This document shows, piece after piece, positions 26,746-41,368 of a stretch of DNA of 64,000 nucleotides. The position numbers were made by a program, and so were the translations under genes. Numbering within the stretch: position 1 is the first letter of the stretch; every line of letters begins with the position of its first letter. Under the pieces are notes generated by a model. It saw only the letters and a program-made list of their open reading frames with translations. It did not search any database and was not told the DNA's origin. The DNA is from Paramecium sonneborni (lineage: Eukaryota; Ciliophora; Oligohymenophorea; Peniculida; Parameciidae): NCBI GenBank assembly GCA_905182985.1, contig CAJJDN010000153.1, forward strand, positions 177,283-241,282, in the 5' to 3' direction.

Positions 26746-28009
26746 TCATTCACTTGGGATATTAAATGATATGAATTGAGATTTCTTGGATTTTTTATTT
26801 TTTTATGTTTTCTATTGTTCATAACATTATTTAATTTAAGAATCTTATCCAAATGTATTTTCTTAGACTTGGATTTGATTATATTTAGGTGTAGAAGATT
26901 ACAAAACATTGTCATCACCGAATAATTATTTGATTGTTTATTCATTTGTAAATCCTTTAAAAAGTAACTAAGATGATAAAATATAAAAGTATATTTACTT
27001 AATTTATAAGTATTTATAAAGTGGTTTCTGATTAAGACATTGATTTAGAGTAAAGTAAGATATTCATAATTTCTCTTGGATTTGTAGTATATCCAATATT
27101 TTTGAGTAACATGTATGTTGAATCAAATAAATTTAATTAATTAGAATCTTCTAATGTCATTTCTGTCATTAACATATATTCATCTTATGTTTGAATAGCA
27201 GCAATATCTCCAAAATAAATAAAGTAATAATACAACTCACCATCTATTTGTATTCTTTGAATTTCAAATATGAGATGATCTAAGTTATGTTCTTTTAATT
27301 TTTAGGAAAAGACTTCACAAAATATTTGTAGATCAATTTAAATTGGCAATACAAGAATCAAATTTTTACTCCAAATTAAAAAATAATCTAAAATTTCTGA
27401 AATGGAAGGAAAAACATTATCTATAGATAATTTGTCATCAATAATTTAATAATCTGGTTAGATGAAGAAGACATCATTTTAAATAATTGGCAATTTAGGT
27501 AAAGTGGCTTATAAAAATTCACATTTTGAATTTAAACTACAAATTGTAGTATTATGAATAGCATTTTTTATTTATTACATAGAAAAGTTACTTCCCAAAA
27601 CAAAAGTATTAGTTTCATATGAGAATTAGATTGCATTAAAGCCACTTCTTGATAGACCATCTACAATAAATGATGGTTTAACTTCTCTCATTCTTCTACC
27701 TATATATTATAAAACTTTTTCTGGTATTAAATAACTTTATTCATCTTATTCATATTTGACATCATTATCAATATATGATATAAAGACAGTTAAGGGATTC
27801 TTTTCTGTTAATTTTGATTTTCTCATTGAAAAATCAACAAAAAAATTCTTTTAGGTCATTCTAACCAGCATATAGTTTAAGGTATCAAAATTACCAAAAA
27901 GCTCTAAAGTTGTTTTTTCTTCTTTTTTAATTGTTATTTATTTTTCTTCAATTATTTATTCTTCTTCTGAATCTAGAGCACAACATATGAAATTCCAAAA
28001 TTTTTTCAT
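26746..28009 (-). CDS. TGS1-like methyltransferase fold with degenerate active site
   Basis: 410 aa, one 31-nt intron at 26968-26998. Residues ~95-300 follow the layout of trimethylguanosine synthase (cap hypermethylase): IPEKVLQYIGRRM, then FIVDGLSRSGFNAIQFS where TGS1 has the SAM-binding VDAFCGVGGNxIQFA. NAIHNT follows in the place of the NNA helix, and later VFFIQPDYQ stands where TGS1 has the catalytic PPWGGP. The C-terminal strand GELYYYFIYFGDIA matches the TGS1 ending. The Gly-rich SAM loop and the PPW cap-binding/catalytic motif are both lost, so an inactive paralogue or scaffold is inferred. A Ser/Gln/Lys-rich tail of ~100 residues follows. Start at 28009 gives a Trp/Cys-rich N-terminus (MKKFWNFICCALDS). 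Confidence 0.68.
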
Positions 28010-28018
28010 ATATTAATT
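28010..28018. promoter_or_regulatory. Nine base pairs between divergent start codons
   Basis: The TGS1-like gene starts leftward at 28009 and the giant EF-hand gene rightward at 28019. Both starts are supported by coding signal that reaches close to them. The two promoters must therefore overlap the opposite coding region, or one leader is extremely short. Confidence 0.5.
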
Positions 28019-31000
28019 ATGTCATAATTGAAAAAATTTCAATAAGCAGACTTTCAAGTTGTTTATGCAATAAATAATAAGACTTAATTGTAAAAGAAAG
28101 GAGGTGATTAATTTATATGCAAGTAAGTAATACCTTAAAAAAAAACATCAAAAGAATTGATAGATGAAATGGATTAAATGAAAATTCGATTATCAAAATC
28201 AGGTATTTATATTCCTGAAGGATATTGGGAAGAAAAGCAAGGAGTGTGTTTTGTTTATAAGAAATTTAAAGTATCAATGGCAGAATTAATAAAATTACAT
28301 AAAAGATAAGGATTATATATTCCAATGAATAAAATGTAAACATATGTAAATGAATATACAAATTGGGTTGATAAAATTCATAAATCAAAGAAGAGTGAGA
28401 ATTAGAGATATTATCATGGTCGTATAAAACCATCAAATTTATTTGAAGATGATGAGAATGAATGTGTGATTACAGATTTTACTCCTTTTTCAAATGAGAA
28501 TGTAGAATTATATTTACCTCCTGAATCTATAGCAGCATTAAAAAAGAATTAAAGCTAAAGATTTGCATCTGGTAGTTCAGTAGCAGATTTATTTGGAGGA
28601 GATCCAATTAAAGTTGATATTTGGTAATTGGGTTTAACTTTTCTTTAAATGGCTTCATTAAGAGATATTGAAGAATTAGTTATATTTAGAGATACAAATG
28701 TTTAAGATTCTGCTAAAGCAATTGAAATTAAAGAAACTATTAAAAAGTTATATGGATATCATTTTTTAAGTTTAATAGAAAGAATGTTGGAAAGAAATCC
28801 TTCAACAAGATCACCAATACATGAATTAGAAGATATGATCTAAGATTTCTTCAGTGATAATGTTATAGCACATGATGAGAATTAATTATAACCTAATTCA
28901 GATTTATTATTAGATGAATTAAAATTAAGAGTTACTTAATAAAAATAACAAACAGTTATATAATATTTATCTAAATATCAATTGTAACCAGTTAGTAGAA
29001 AAATAAAAGCAACTAATTTTTGGGATGCATTAGATGATATCAAAATACCAATCAGTTTTAAGGAAAAAGCAGCTTTATTATAAATTTATGATTTGTAAAA
29101 GAATGATGAAATAGATCTATCATCATGGGTTTAAAGACAAAAAGAAGTTATTAAATTAGGAGAGTTAAATCAAGATTAAGATAAAGAGTTATTTGAAATG
29201 TTGAAAGATATTAATACTTATATAATAGATAGTAATATTAATTTAATAGAAATTTTAAAAGCAAACGATTAAGAGTAATTAGGATATTTACCTTTTGATT
29301 AATTTGATAATCTTATTAGATAAGAGGGAATCAATTTAAATCCAGAGGATATTCCTATTTTGAAATTAAAGTATGATCCAAATAAGAAGAACATTATTTA
29401 TTATGAATACTTTTGTGATGATATCAAATAAACAAATTAGTAATAATTAGGGTTGGAAGAATTAAAAAAGAAAATGTATAGAGCTATTAGAGAAATATAT
29501 AATGTATTCTTTTCATTTTTTAGAAATTATGATACTAAATCAAAGGGATATCTTGGATATGATGATATTTACAAATTTTTCAATGAAATTAAATATCAAC
29601 CCACACCTGAAATTCTTAAATAATTATTATTTAATTTAGATCCAGAAAATAAAAAAATGATAACTTTTGAGAATGTTAGAATGTTCTTTGAAATTAATGT
29701 AAATGAAGATTTAAAAGAAATTCTAACTTAAATTGTTAATGGTTTACTTAGTATATAAATGACATTACCCTAATTAATTAGAAGTAGTACTAAAAGTAGT
29801 AGTATAATATCCTCAACATCATTTTATAATTAACTTAAATAAAGTAGTGATCATCTTCGATAAACTGATTTTTAATTCTTGTTAAGTTAATTTGGTGTCA
29901 AAGATGAAATAGAGTATCCTCGTTTCATTTAAGCTTTAGGAGTTAAGGCAAGGGAATTGTAAGTTCAAAATTGGAAATAATTATAAGAAGTTGATGGTGG
30001 AGATAGTTTTTAAGAAAGAAAGAATAATTTTGATGATCCTGAATTATCATTATAGAAATCTATAAATTTTAATCCTAGGTCATTTGACTCTTAGAAAAAA
30101 CTTCTATTATTTATTACTAAATAATTATAAGAAAGAGATGAAACTCCTAGAGCTTATTTTAAATGTACATTTTAAAGAATGTCAATTTAATAATTTAAGG
30201 ATAAATTACGTTAATTGTAAGTGCTTAAAGCAGATTTTGAAATAGAATAAGAAGAATTAATTAATAATCTTTTAGTACCTAATGATAGAACATAAGTTGA
30301 TATAGATTTGCTTATTGAAGCTATTCTATATTATAAGGATAAAAGAAATGATTAAAATAAATATAGTTAACACAATGCAATAATATTTTTTGAGTAACTT
30401 AATAAAATGATGAAAAAAAAGAAAATCTCTTTTTCTGATATTGAAGATCTGGATTCTTTAGGAGATGGAACTTTAAGGAAGAAACATATATAAGATTATT
30501 TGGTTAAACAATTTTTAATTGATACTGAGGATGAAAATTTTAAGGATTTTATTATTTTCATATAATAAGATTAATAAAATATATCTTTAATTAAATTAAG
30601 ATAAGGATTAAAATTAGATGATGCAGCTAATAAATTGTTATAAGATCTGAATACTGAATTATCATATGAATAAAGCAAACCAGAATAATTATTTCGGAAA
30701 TATGATGCAAATAGAAATACAAAATTGGAATTGAGAGAATTTTAGGAATTTTTACAATAAATTGTAGGAAATGTTGATTAGAAGATATTGGAGACACTAT
30801 TTCATAAATTTGATACAAACAATGATAATACAATTAATTTAAAGGAGTTTAGAGAGAAAATAATTAATTAGAATTAAGATAATGTTAATTATTAATAATA
30901 ATAATAATAATATCATCAAAAATAATAAAAAGAATATTAACCATAATAATAGTAATATTAAGAATTACCAAAATAATAATATAGAAAATCTACAGCAGTT

Positions 31001-34000
31001 GATTCTAAAGTATTGACTCCATAGATAATGAAATCAGTATTTAGATTAAAAGATGCATTAAATGAAAACAATTAAACCTTATAGATATTTGACAAAAAAG
31101 GTAGAGGTGAAATATTGATAAATGCATTTTAAGATATAATAAACCATTTTGGATTTGACTATGTAGAATTTAGAAGTTTAGCATCTTATTTATAATCACC
31201 TGACGATAAAAAGTTTCTGTAATATGATAAGTTATAAATTTTGATGGATGATTGTTTAGAAGCAGAATAATTGTTATTGAGTTTAAATTAGACTATTTAG
31301 GCAGGAAAGAATGCAACAGCTTAATTATTTTATAATTATGATTAAAATGGAAATGATGTATTAGATAGATAAGAATTCAATAAATTAATTCATGATATTG
31401 ATCCTTCAATAAAAAATAAATAGATAGATAATCTATTTTTATTACTTGATACAAATGGTGATGGATCTATAAGTATAAGTGAATTTAAATCGAAGGTTTG
31501 TGCAAAAGAGAAACCTAAAGTATTGGCATAAGATACAAAATAATAATAAGGTATGTTTGCAGAAGTTATTAAATTTATTAAATAAACACCTAATATATTA
31601 GGAGATTTTGAAGGAATGGATGAAGGTTATACAAATAAATTAGATGTTGAAAGTGTAATATCTATTTTGAAGAAAAATAATGGTCCTATTCTTTAACCAA
31701 TTGAAATGAAAGGAATAGCAGATGAATTAGGTGCATTTTAAAACAATTAAATAAATTATAAGATGCTTTGTTAAAAAGCTAAGTAACATTAAATCGATAC
31801 TCCTTAGAATAAAATTGATAATATATTGACAAAGCTTAGAGAATCATTATTATAAAAAGCAATTAGTGTAATTGATATTGCTTAGGAATTTGATTTAAAT
31901 AAAAAAGGTAAAGTTAAATTAAAAGGATTAAAATTAGGAATTGCAGATAAATCAATATAAATTTCAGATAATGATTGGGATTTATTGTTAACAATACTTG
32001 AATAGGATGCTTAAGATTACATTGATTATTATGCTCTTAATGATCTAATAAACTTGGGATTGGCTAAGTATAAAGAAAGCTAAAAGGTTATTGTAATCAA
32101 CACAAATTAAGAAATTGATAAGATAGTTGTTTCTTTTTCTTAATATATGGAAAAAGAAACATGCACATTACTTCATTTATATAGATAGACTGATAGAGAT
32201 AAGGATAATTATATTTCCAATGAAGAATTCACTGATCTATTATTGAGAACTATTGGATATACTAGTTCTTAGAATGTATAAAGACAATTGTTTGAGATAT
32301 TTGATATGGATAAAGATGGTAAAATCAATTTTACTGAATTTGAGTATTAAGTATACAAACGAAGTGAAATAACTGCTAAATAAATTGAAGAAATGAAATA
32401 AGTGATGTTGAATGGACGAAATCCTAATTTTGAACAACAGATTTCAGAATTATTTAATATTATATCTTAGGGTAGTTAAACTTTTGATTTCAGATAATTC
32501 ACCATGTATATGAATTACTATAAGAAATATAGAATATTAGAGTTAGATTAATTCTTCAGGTATTTTGATAAAGAATATACAGAGAGATTAGATTAGTTTA
32601 GATTTATATTATAATTTAAATAGTAAAATATTAGAATAGCAGAGTCTGTATATAATTAATAATTTGGAATGCCTCCATAATAATAAGCATATCTTCCACC
32701 TGGATATTAATAATAACCAAATTAATAATTATAATTTTAATAAGCAAATCAATATTAATAACCATATCCAAATTAATATTAATAATAATATTAAGATCCA
32801 AATTAGTATCCTCCAAATCAATAATAATATCAACAACCAAATTAATATCCACCAAATCAATAATAATAATAATCAATTTATGGTGGTTAAGGATATCAAT
32901 AATAACAAAATTAGATGCCTTAATATTAAATGTAATAAAAGAATTAAAATGATATTGTAAATCCAATGCTTGGATCTTTTAATCCATCACAAACTTAGTA
33001 GTCTATGGTTTATCCACCTTAAAATACAAATTATAATTAATATAATAATAGAGGGGATCAAGAAATTTAATAATAATAATAATGGATGCAAAATAGCACT
33101 AAAATAGATTAAAGATGGAATCAAGGATAAGATTAATAAATGCTTCCTCCTAAATATGGTCCAGATTAATGGAAAGATAAAGATGATAAATAATTTGATG
33201 ATAATCAATAATCTAGAATTCCTTAAGAATATGATCTAATTTTTTATGATTAAGAATTACATAGAAAATGTATACAGAAAAACACAGATCTTTTTGATTT
33301 ATTATGTCAATATGATGAAACTTCTTTGCCTGATTTAAAAATATCTAAGCCTGAATAATTGGAATAAGCATTTTTATTTTTAGAAATAATGGCTCCAACT
33401 CCACATATACAATAATTCTATTATTATTATTCATAAGGATAGAATCAAATGAGTATAGTCTTACCTTATTTAAAAATGAATAACCCTGGAAAACTATTAG
33501 CTAAAGCACTTAATTTTACTATGGTAAAACATAAATAGTATACCAGATAACAATTATGGAATCTTATTGGAGAGTAATAACCAACTTGGAGATTACCATA
33601 ATTAGAAAAAATAAATAAAAATTTAAAGATTGGTTTAAATGATAGAGAATTAAGAGATGCATTTCAATATTGGGATACTTAATAATCAGGAGTTATTACT
33701 TATAAAATGTATGAAGAAATATTAAATTTGAATTAAATAATTGTACCTACTAAAAATAATAATGGAATGTAATCATAATAGTAATAATAAGTAGAAACTG
33801 GATTGAAATAAACTTTAGATGCATTTTTATTACATTTATCTGAAGTTGTTCTATCTAAAAATTGTTTCAATTTATTTGAATAATTTGATAAAAGAGGTCA
33901 TAATTAAATACCTTATAATGATTTCTTATAAATTAGTAAAAAGTTATTAGGAACAATTTCAGGAGAGGAAATAAAAGCAATAAAACAATTATTGCAATTA

Positions 34001-36334
34001 AATGGATTTATAAATCTTAGTGATTTAGCTTAATATTTAAAAGTTGATAGAAATAAAGTTGGATAATTTAATTAAGAAGATGAAAAATAATAATTTGGAT
34101 TGGCAAATAAAGATTAAAGAAAAAATACATTAAATTCCTAAAATAAAGAGAAGTTTAATAAAATGTTACCTATAATAAATGAGTTTTTGAAAAAGAGAAA
34201 CAAAACATATGAAGATTTTGCATTATATTTCTTCCCAGCAAATTAAGCTAGTACAATCGATAAAAATCAATTTGTAAAGAAAGCACTTGAAGCATAATTT
34301 GGATTGACAGCTGTTTAATGTGAAGATTTATATGATTATTTAGATGCTAATTCTAGTGGAAATATATCAATAAATGAATTTAGATTAGTATTTTAATCGA
34401 AACAAGGAGATTTGTAGAATAAAAATAAAGCTGAATAAATAATAATGAGTTAAGATATTGAATAAGAAATTTAAGAACTCTTTAATTAAATAGATGAAAA
34501 TAAAAATTAGTCTTTAGATTAAAGGGAATTATTGAAAGCTTTATAATCAGTAGGATTAAATCCAGGAACAGAAGAATTATCTTAGTATTTTGCATAATTT
34601 GATAGAGATAAAAGTGGTACAATTTCATATCAAGAATTTTCACATATAGTAAAAGATATTCTAAAAAAAGAATTATTATAAGCAGATGATTTATTAGAAG
34701 ATTTAAGAAGAGAGTTTAGATAGGTTTGTAATCCAACAACTAGAATGTTATCAAAAGAATAAGTAAGTTAAGTATTTTAAAATATGGGTGTGTAAATTAA
34801 AAATGAAGAACTTGAAGATTTGTTTATAGAAATAGATGAAGATAAATCAGGTTCAATAGATATTGATGAATTTATATATTTTATTTAAAAAAATCAATCA
34901 GGGATGTCAGCTAAGGCATCTGCAGCTGTAATGAATATAAAAGGAAGTAGAAGAATATCATTACATGATTTGAAAGAAATATTTTTAACATTACCATAAA
35001 ATTTTATAATGAGTTTTGTACGTAGTTAAAATAAGAGATTATAAAATTTGCCATCTTAGTAATTGAAACCTATTTTAGATAATTGTGGATTCTTTTATTA
35101 AGGTTTAAATTATGTAGATGCTGCAAATTTTAATATAAAATAAAGTATACTTGATAAAGTGAATATAAAAAATAATTTTATAGCAGAAATAAGATTGATT
35201 GAAGCAACTGGTATACCTATACCAGATGAGAAAGATGTTCCAAGAGCTTAATTTTTAAGAAGAGAATTAGGAATTATTTTAATAGATAAAGCTTTAAATA
35301 AATTTGATGGAAATGCAATATATATTCCAGCATAATGGAACCCAGAATATGAAGATAGATGGATTTTTGATTCTGCAGCTATGGAATAAGCAATGTATTT
35401 GAGATGGGGTAATTTTGATGAGAAAATGGATAATATGACAGAATTAGTATTTGAATTTATTACATATTCTACAAATAAGAGTAGATTAATTTAAATATCA
35501 TGTGCATATGGATCAATACCTGTGTATTAATTAAAACCAGGTAAATAAATATTAGAATTGAAGGGAGGTGCTCCTCTTAAAGATATAACTATTGATAAAA
35601 AAGATATAAGAACTAATCGTAGTGGTTGGAGATCAGTTGTTAAAGCTTTATCATCAAATATAAAATCTTAATTGGTTATAGAAATTGTTAAATTAACTCC
35701 ATAGACAACTAATAAATTATCAGCATTACCAAATAAATGTTTATTAAATAAATGGGCATTAGGAATGTAATCAGCTTTTAGAGAATATTTTGCTTATAGA
35801 ACTTAAATGAAGGGAGAAATAGAATTGAATTTAGCAAGTGATATAAGAATTAAAGCTTGGTTAAATTGTTTTGATTGTCCAGACACTATCAGAGCAGTTG
35901 CTTAATTTTGGAATGAATTAATTGAGTAAATATATATAAAATATATTTTAATAGGCCAAAAGTTAATGATCATTAATTCTTATTGAAAGCTGTATCTAAA
36001 ATAGCAGATTCTCTATATTTAATGTTTAAGAATACAGAATTCAAATTTTCAGCAGGAGATCCTACAGCTAGAATTGATCATGATTTGGCTTTATTAAAAA
36101 AAAGATAATAGTTGATTGCTGATGCTATTCTTGATATGAAAATTAATTTAGGAATTGGAAATTAGCAACAGTATATATATATATAGTTTATTCTTTAGAA
36201 AAAAACCATAAACTATTGCTAGTTTAGAACCATTAAATATAGAAGAGATGATGGATTTAGAAAATGAACAAGATTTATAAGCAATAGAAAAGTTTTTGAA
36301 TAAGAAGAAACCAAAAAAATAACAATAATAGTGA
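28019..36334 (+). CDS. Giant pseudokinase / multi-EF-hand / C2-like protein
   Basis: 2752 aa, largest gene here; introns only near the 3' end (35926-35954, 36171-36198); 2753 codons. Residues ~8-300 are kinase-like: VVYAINNKT and FICKQV (N-lobe), HGRIKPSNLF instead of HRDxKxxN, ITDFTPFS instead of DFG, then VDIWQLGLTFLQM. Loss of the catalytic Asp and the DFG Gly argues for a pseudokinase. EF-hand loops follow, about twelve: for example DTNNDNTINLKEF (~930), DTNGDGSISISEF (~1145), DRDKDNYISNEEF (~1392), DMDKDGKINFTEF (~1429), DANSSGNISINEF (~2107), DRDKSGTISYQEF (~2194) and DEDKSGSIDIDEF (~2270). Gln/Pro/Tyr-rich low-complexity blocks lie near residues 960-985 and 1545-1720. The last ~350 residues look beta-rich and C2-like. 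Probably a calcium-responsive scaffold; localisation unknown. Confidence 0.8.
30886..30990 (+). repeat. Poly-Gln coding tract
   Basis: Runs of TAA/CAA codons inside the giant gene, encoding Gln/Tyr/His-rich low complexity. Under the standard code this would be a block of stops; here it is glutamine. It separates the first EF-hand group from the second. Confidence 0.7.
32650..33200 (+). repeat. Gln/Pro/Tyr-rich low-complexity coding repeat
   Basis: Imperfect repeats of PPxQQQ/NQQYQ type inside the giant gene, about residues 1545-1725. They are compositionally unlike the flanking EF-hand blocks and probably form a disordered linker. Stop-free stretches in other frames on both strands here are shadows of this repeat. 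Confidence 0.7.
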
Positions 36335-36374
36335 TAATATTTATGAACATGGAAGCCAATTAATTTTTTGATTA

Positions 36375-36620
36375 TCAATTTTTAACTTTCCATTTTTATC
36401 TATCAAGTGGGCAATAATCTTATTCTTCAGTCCATCTAACTATACAATGTAAATGAAAGTGATGATTGCATGCTCCTGTAACAGGAGGACATTCATCTCC
36501 TGGTAATTTACATCTAGGACATGGTTGTTCAAATGCTAACTAACAAATTGTGCATCTATCTGTATCCAGACTCCATATCCATGAAGCAACTGCATTCCAT
36601 TCTTTTATCTTAACTTTCAT
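36375..36620 (-). CDS. APC11: Anaphase-promoting complex subunit 11 (RING)
   Basis: RING-H2 subunit of the anaphase-promoting complex, which recruits E2 enzymes to ubiquitinate cyclins and securin. 81 aa, single exon, close to the family length. It begins MKVKIKEWNAVASWIW, nearly the canonical APC11 start. Zinc ligands follow as C23, C26, C34, C37, the APC11-specific CKLPGDEC segment, C51, H53/H54, H56, H58, C59 and C70. The last ligand is Asp (CPLD) where APC11 usually has CPMC; RBX1 carries the same CPLD. The stop lies 40 bp from the stop of the giant gene on the other strand. Confidence 0.93.
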
Positions 36621-37160
36621 AATTTGAATTTACTATTATTATTATTAAATTATTTTTATTCATCTCATTAGAATTAAAATTATATTAATTTACTTATAAA
36701 TAAATATTTACCTCTATTTATGAATTAACATTTATAGACAATTTTGGTTAACAATAATGTTTTATATAAAATCTACACTTTTTGAAATTTAAAGTAAAAT
36801 TATATATTCACAATTAAAACACTAATTGTTTATAACAAGAATCTTATATTTGAATTATAAGTAAAGATTGAAATTACAAAAAATTTAATTATATGTTGTT
36901 ACCATATATTTAACAATTAATAAATATAATAATAAATTGAACTTTAGATTATGAAAATCTGAACTTATAATTTGTTATTTAATAAAATATTTTTGTCAAA
37001 ATTAAATAGCCTCTGTAAGTAAAATAACTCAGCAATTATTGTTATGATACATAATAATGATTATTTGAGAGAATTTATAAATAAAAAGAGTTTTAAAGAG
37101 TTTTGGAGAAAAAATGAATATAATATGGTAAAATTATTTTTGTTATAAATTCTTTATTCT
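36621..37160. other. Intergenic, no gene seen
   Basis: 540 bp of AT-rich DNA between the APC11 start and the AGC kinase stop, both on the minus strand. It should include the APC11 promoter. No other element was recognised. Confidence 0.5.
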
Positions 37161-38334
<1,174 letters not shown>

Positions 38335-38368
38335 TTATCCCATATGTATTATATAAAATACTTTTATA
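38335..38368. promoter_or_regulatory. 34-bp gap between divergent start codons
   Basis: The AGC kinase starts leftward at 38334 and the TPR-like gene rightward at 38369 (the same arrangement recurs in copy B at 39551-39584). Both promoters must overlap coding sequence. No specific element was recognised. Confidence 0.45.
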
Positions 38369-38651
38369 ATGAACGAATTAAAGTCTCCGAAATTATTGAA
38401 TAGTTTAGGATAGAGAAAATAATAGAATGTATAAGAATTGAATGACACAAGTCTGCTTTTATAATTATTCTAAAAGATTCAACCAGTTGAGATTATTAAA
38501 ATGACTGTACAAAGAATCCATTATATTTTAGGATTCTAAAAAAAAGAGTTAATCTGTGTTATATATCTATGAAAATGAATCAGAATCTAAATTTTAAGAG
38601 ATAATCAAAAATGGAATCTTAGAATATGAACAACATCAATATTAATAAGCT
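38369..38651 (+). pseudogene. 5' fragment of the TPR-like gene (assembly duplicate)
   Basis: First 283 bp of the gene that is complete at 39585-41368, cut off by the N at 38652. It is the copy A counterpart and most likely an assembly artefact, not a real pseudogene. Confidence 0.85.
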
Positions 38652-38652
38652 N
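38652..38652. other. Single ambiguous base (assembly join)
   Basis: The base is N and separates the two copies of the 1215-bp repeat. Confidence 0.97.
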
Positions 38653-39867
<1,215 letters not shown>

Positions 39868-41368
39868 CTATTTTAATTTAAATAAGCAGAATAAATCCTA
39901 ACTGCAATAGCAACTCCACCAATTCAATATCAACTAATTAATAAAATTAATATCGGTACATATGTTTTATATTAAGGGTATTTCTTTTTATGCTATAGGT
40001 TGGTTAGAAAATGCTTTTACTTGTTTTGAAGATACTATTTTAATATTGAAAAAGCATATTAATAAACCAACACAAGAAAGGACTCTTCTAAACATTATTA
40101 GAATTCAATGTTTTTTATAATGTTGCATAATTTTATCTGAAATTGGTTAACATCAAGAAGCATTGGCAATCTCTAAAATTGCAATCAAAAAAGCATTAAA
40201 ATTAATGCTTGATCTTCATTCCAATTCAGATGATTCTTCATAGAAGAAACTCTTAGAAGAAATTTTAAAGAAATCAATTGCTCTCCCTCAATTAAAACCT
40301 AAATAATAAGCAATTATTATTACTTATCCATCATCTAAAACCTCATAATTAACCTAAGAGAATCTTCTAAATGTTTTTAAAGATTGTCCTATCCAATATA
40401 TTGAAAAAGCCAACATTCTTAGTTATATTTAAATGGCTCCACTTAATTTTGAATCACTCAATTTTTTACTCAATCCAAACAATTAATAATTCCTTCATAT
40501 ATTATCATTATTTGTAATCTCACTTTATTGTTCATCAACTGAATCCAGATTCATTGAATAAATTATTGATCCATTAACATTTACAGAAGCTGAAAATTAT
40601 TTATCAAGAGCATTAGAATTAGTTTATTTATATTTCCCTAAAGATATGCCTCTTGTCAATCAATTATTAAATGTTCATAATAGATTTCATGAAATATCTA
40701 AATAAATTATTCAAGAAGATGTTCATCAAAAACATGAATAAAATTATGAAATTGTTCTTTTGAAACCTATATTAGAACCTTAAAAATGTGGATTTGTCAT
40801 TCCCATCATTCGTAAATGTATGTTATTTATATTATCATTAGCGAAATGTGCCTATTTAATTAAAGAAAGAGCTATTTCTCTAAAAGAACAATAATTTTAA
40901 TATACTAAAGCTTAAAATCTAAATATGGACACTAATACTTATGAAGGTTCTAAACCATAAAATAGAAAACTTCGATCCATTTCTACTACTAATAAAAATA
41001 AACCTAGTTCTCCTAAATGGGGACTTAATTAAGTTGCAGAAATCTATCTTAAAGATTAAAAAACTAATAATCAATAAAATATCAATATTACCAACTTTAG
41101 ATAAACAAATTTCAAAAGACCTTAAACTAAATCAACCTAAAAATAATACTGCTTTGAAAAACCACGATTTAATATTAATTTCTTAATCATCAATAACTTA
41201 AATAATTTATAATTACCATAAAAAAAAAAAAGAGGTACATAATTCAATTTAGAATCTATTAAACCTCCTTAAACTGCTCAAAATAGTGCAAAAGGAAATA
41301 AAGAATTACTAAAATCTTATTAAATGTAAACCAAAATTAAAAATTTAATTAAATCCTATCAAATATGA

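Noticed and set aside
26733..26945. 70-codon minus-strand open frame starting MNKQSNN
   Set aside because: It overlaps, in another frame, the last exon of the TGS1-like gene; that exon joins exactly through a 31-nt intron.
32631..33208. Open frames on both strands in the Gln-rich block
   Set aside because: Shadows of low-complexity coding sequence of the giant gene.
38340..38342. ATG giving an MGQC myristoylation-like start for the AGC kinase
   Set aside because: It is out of frame with the kinase domain; the in-frame start is at 38334.
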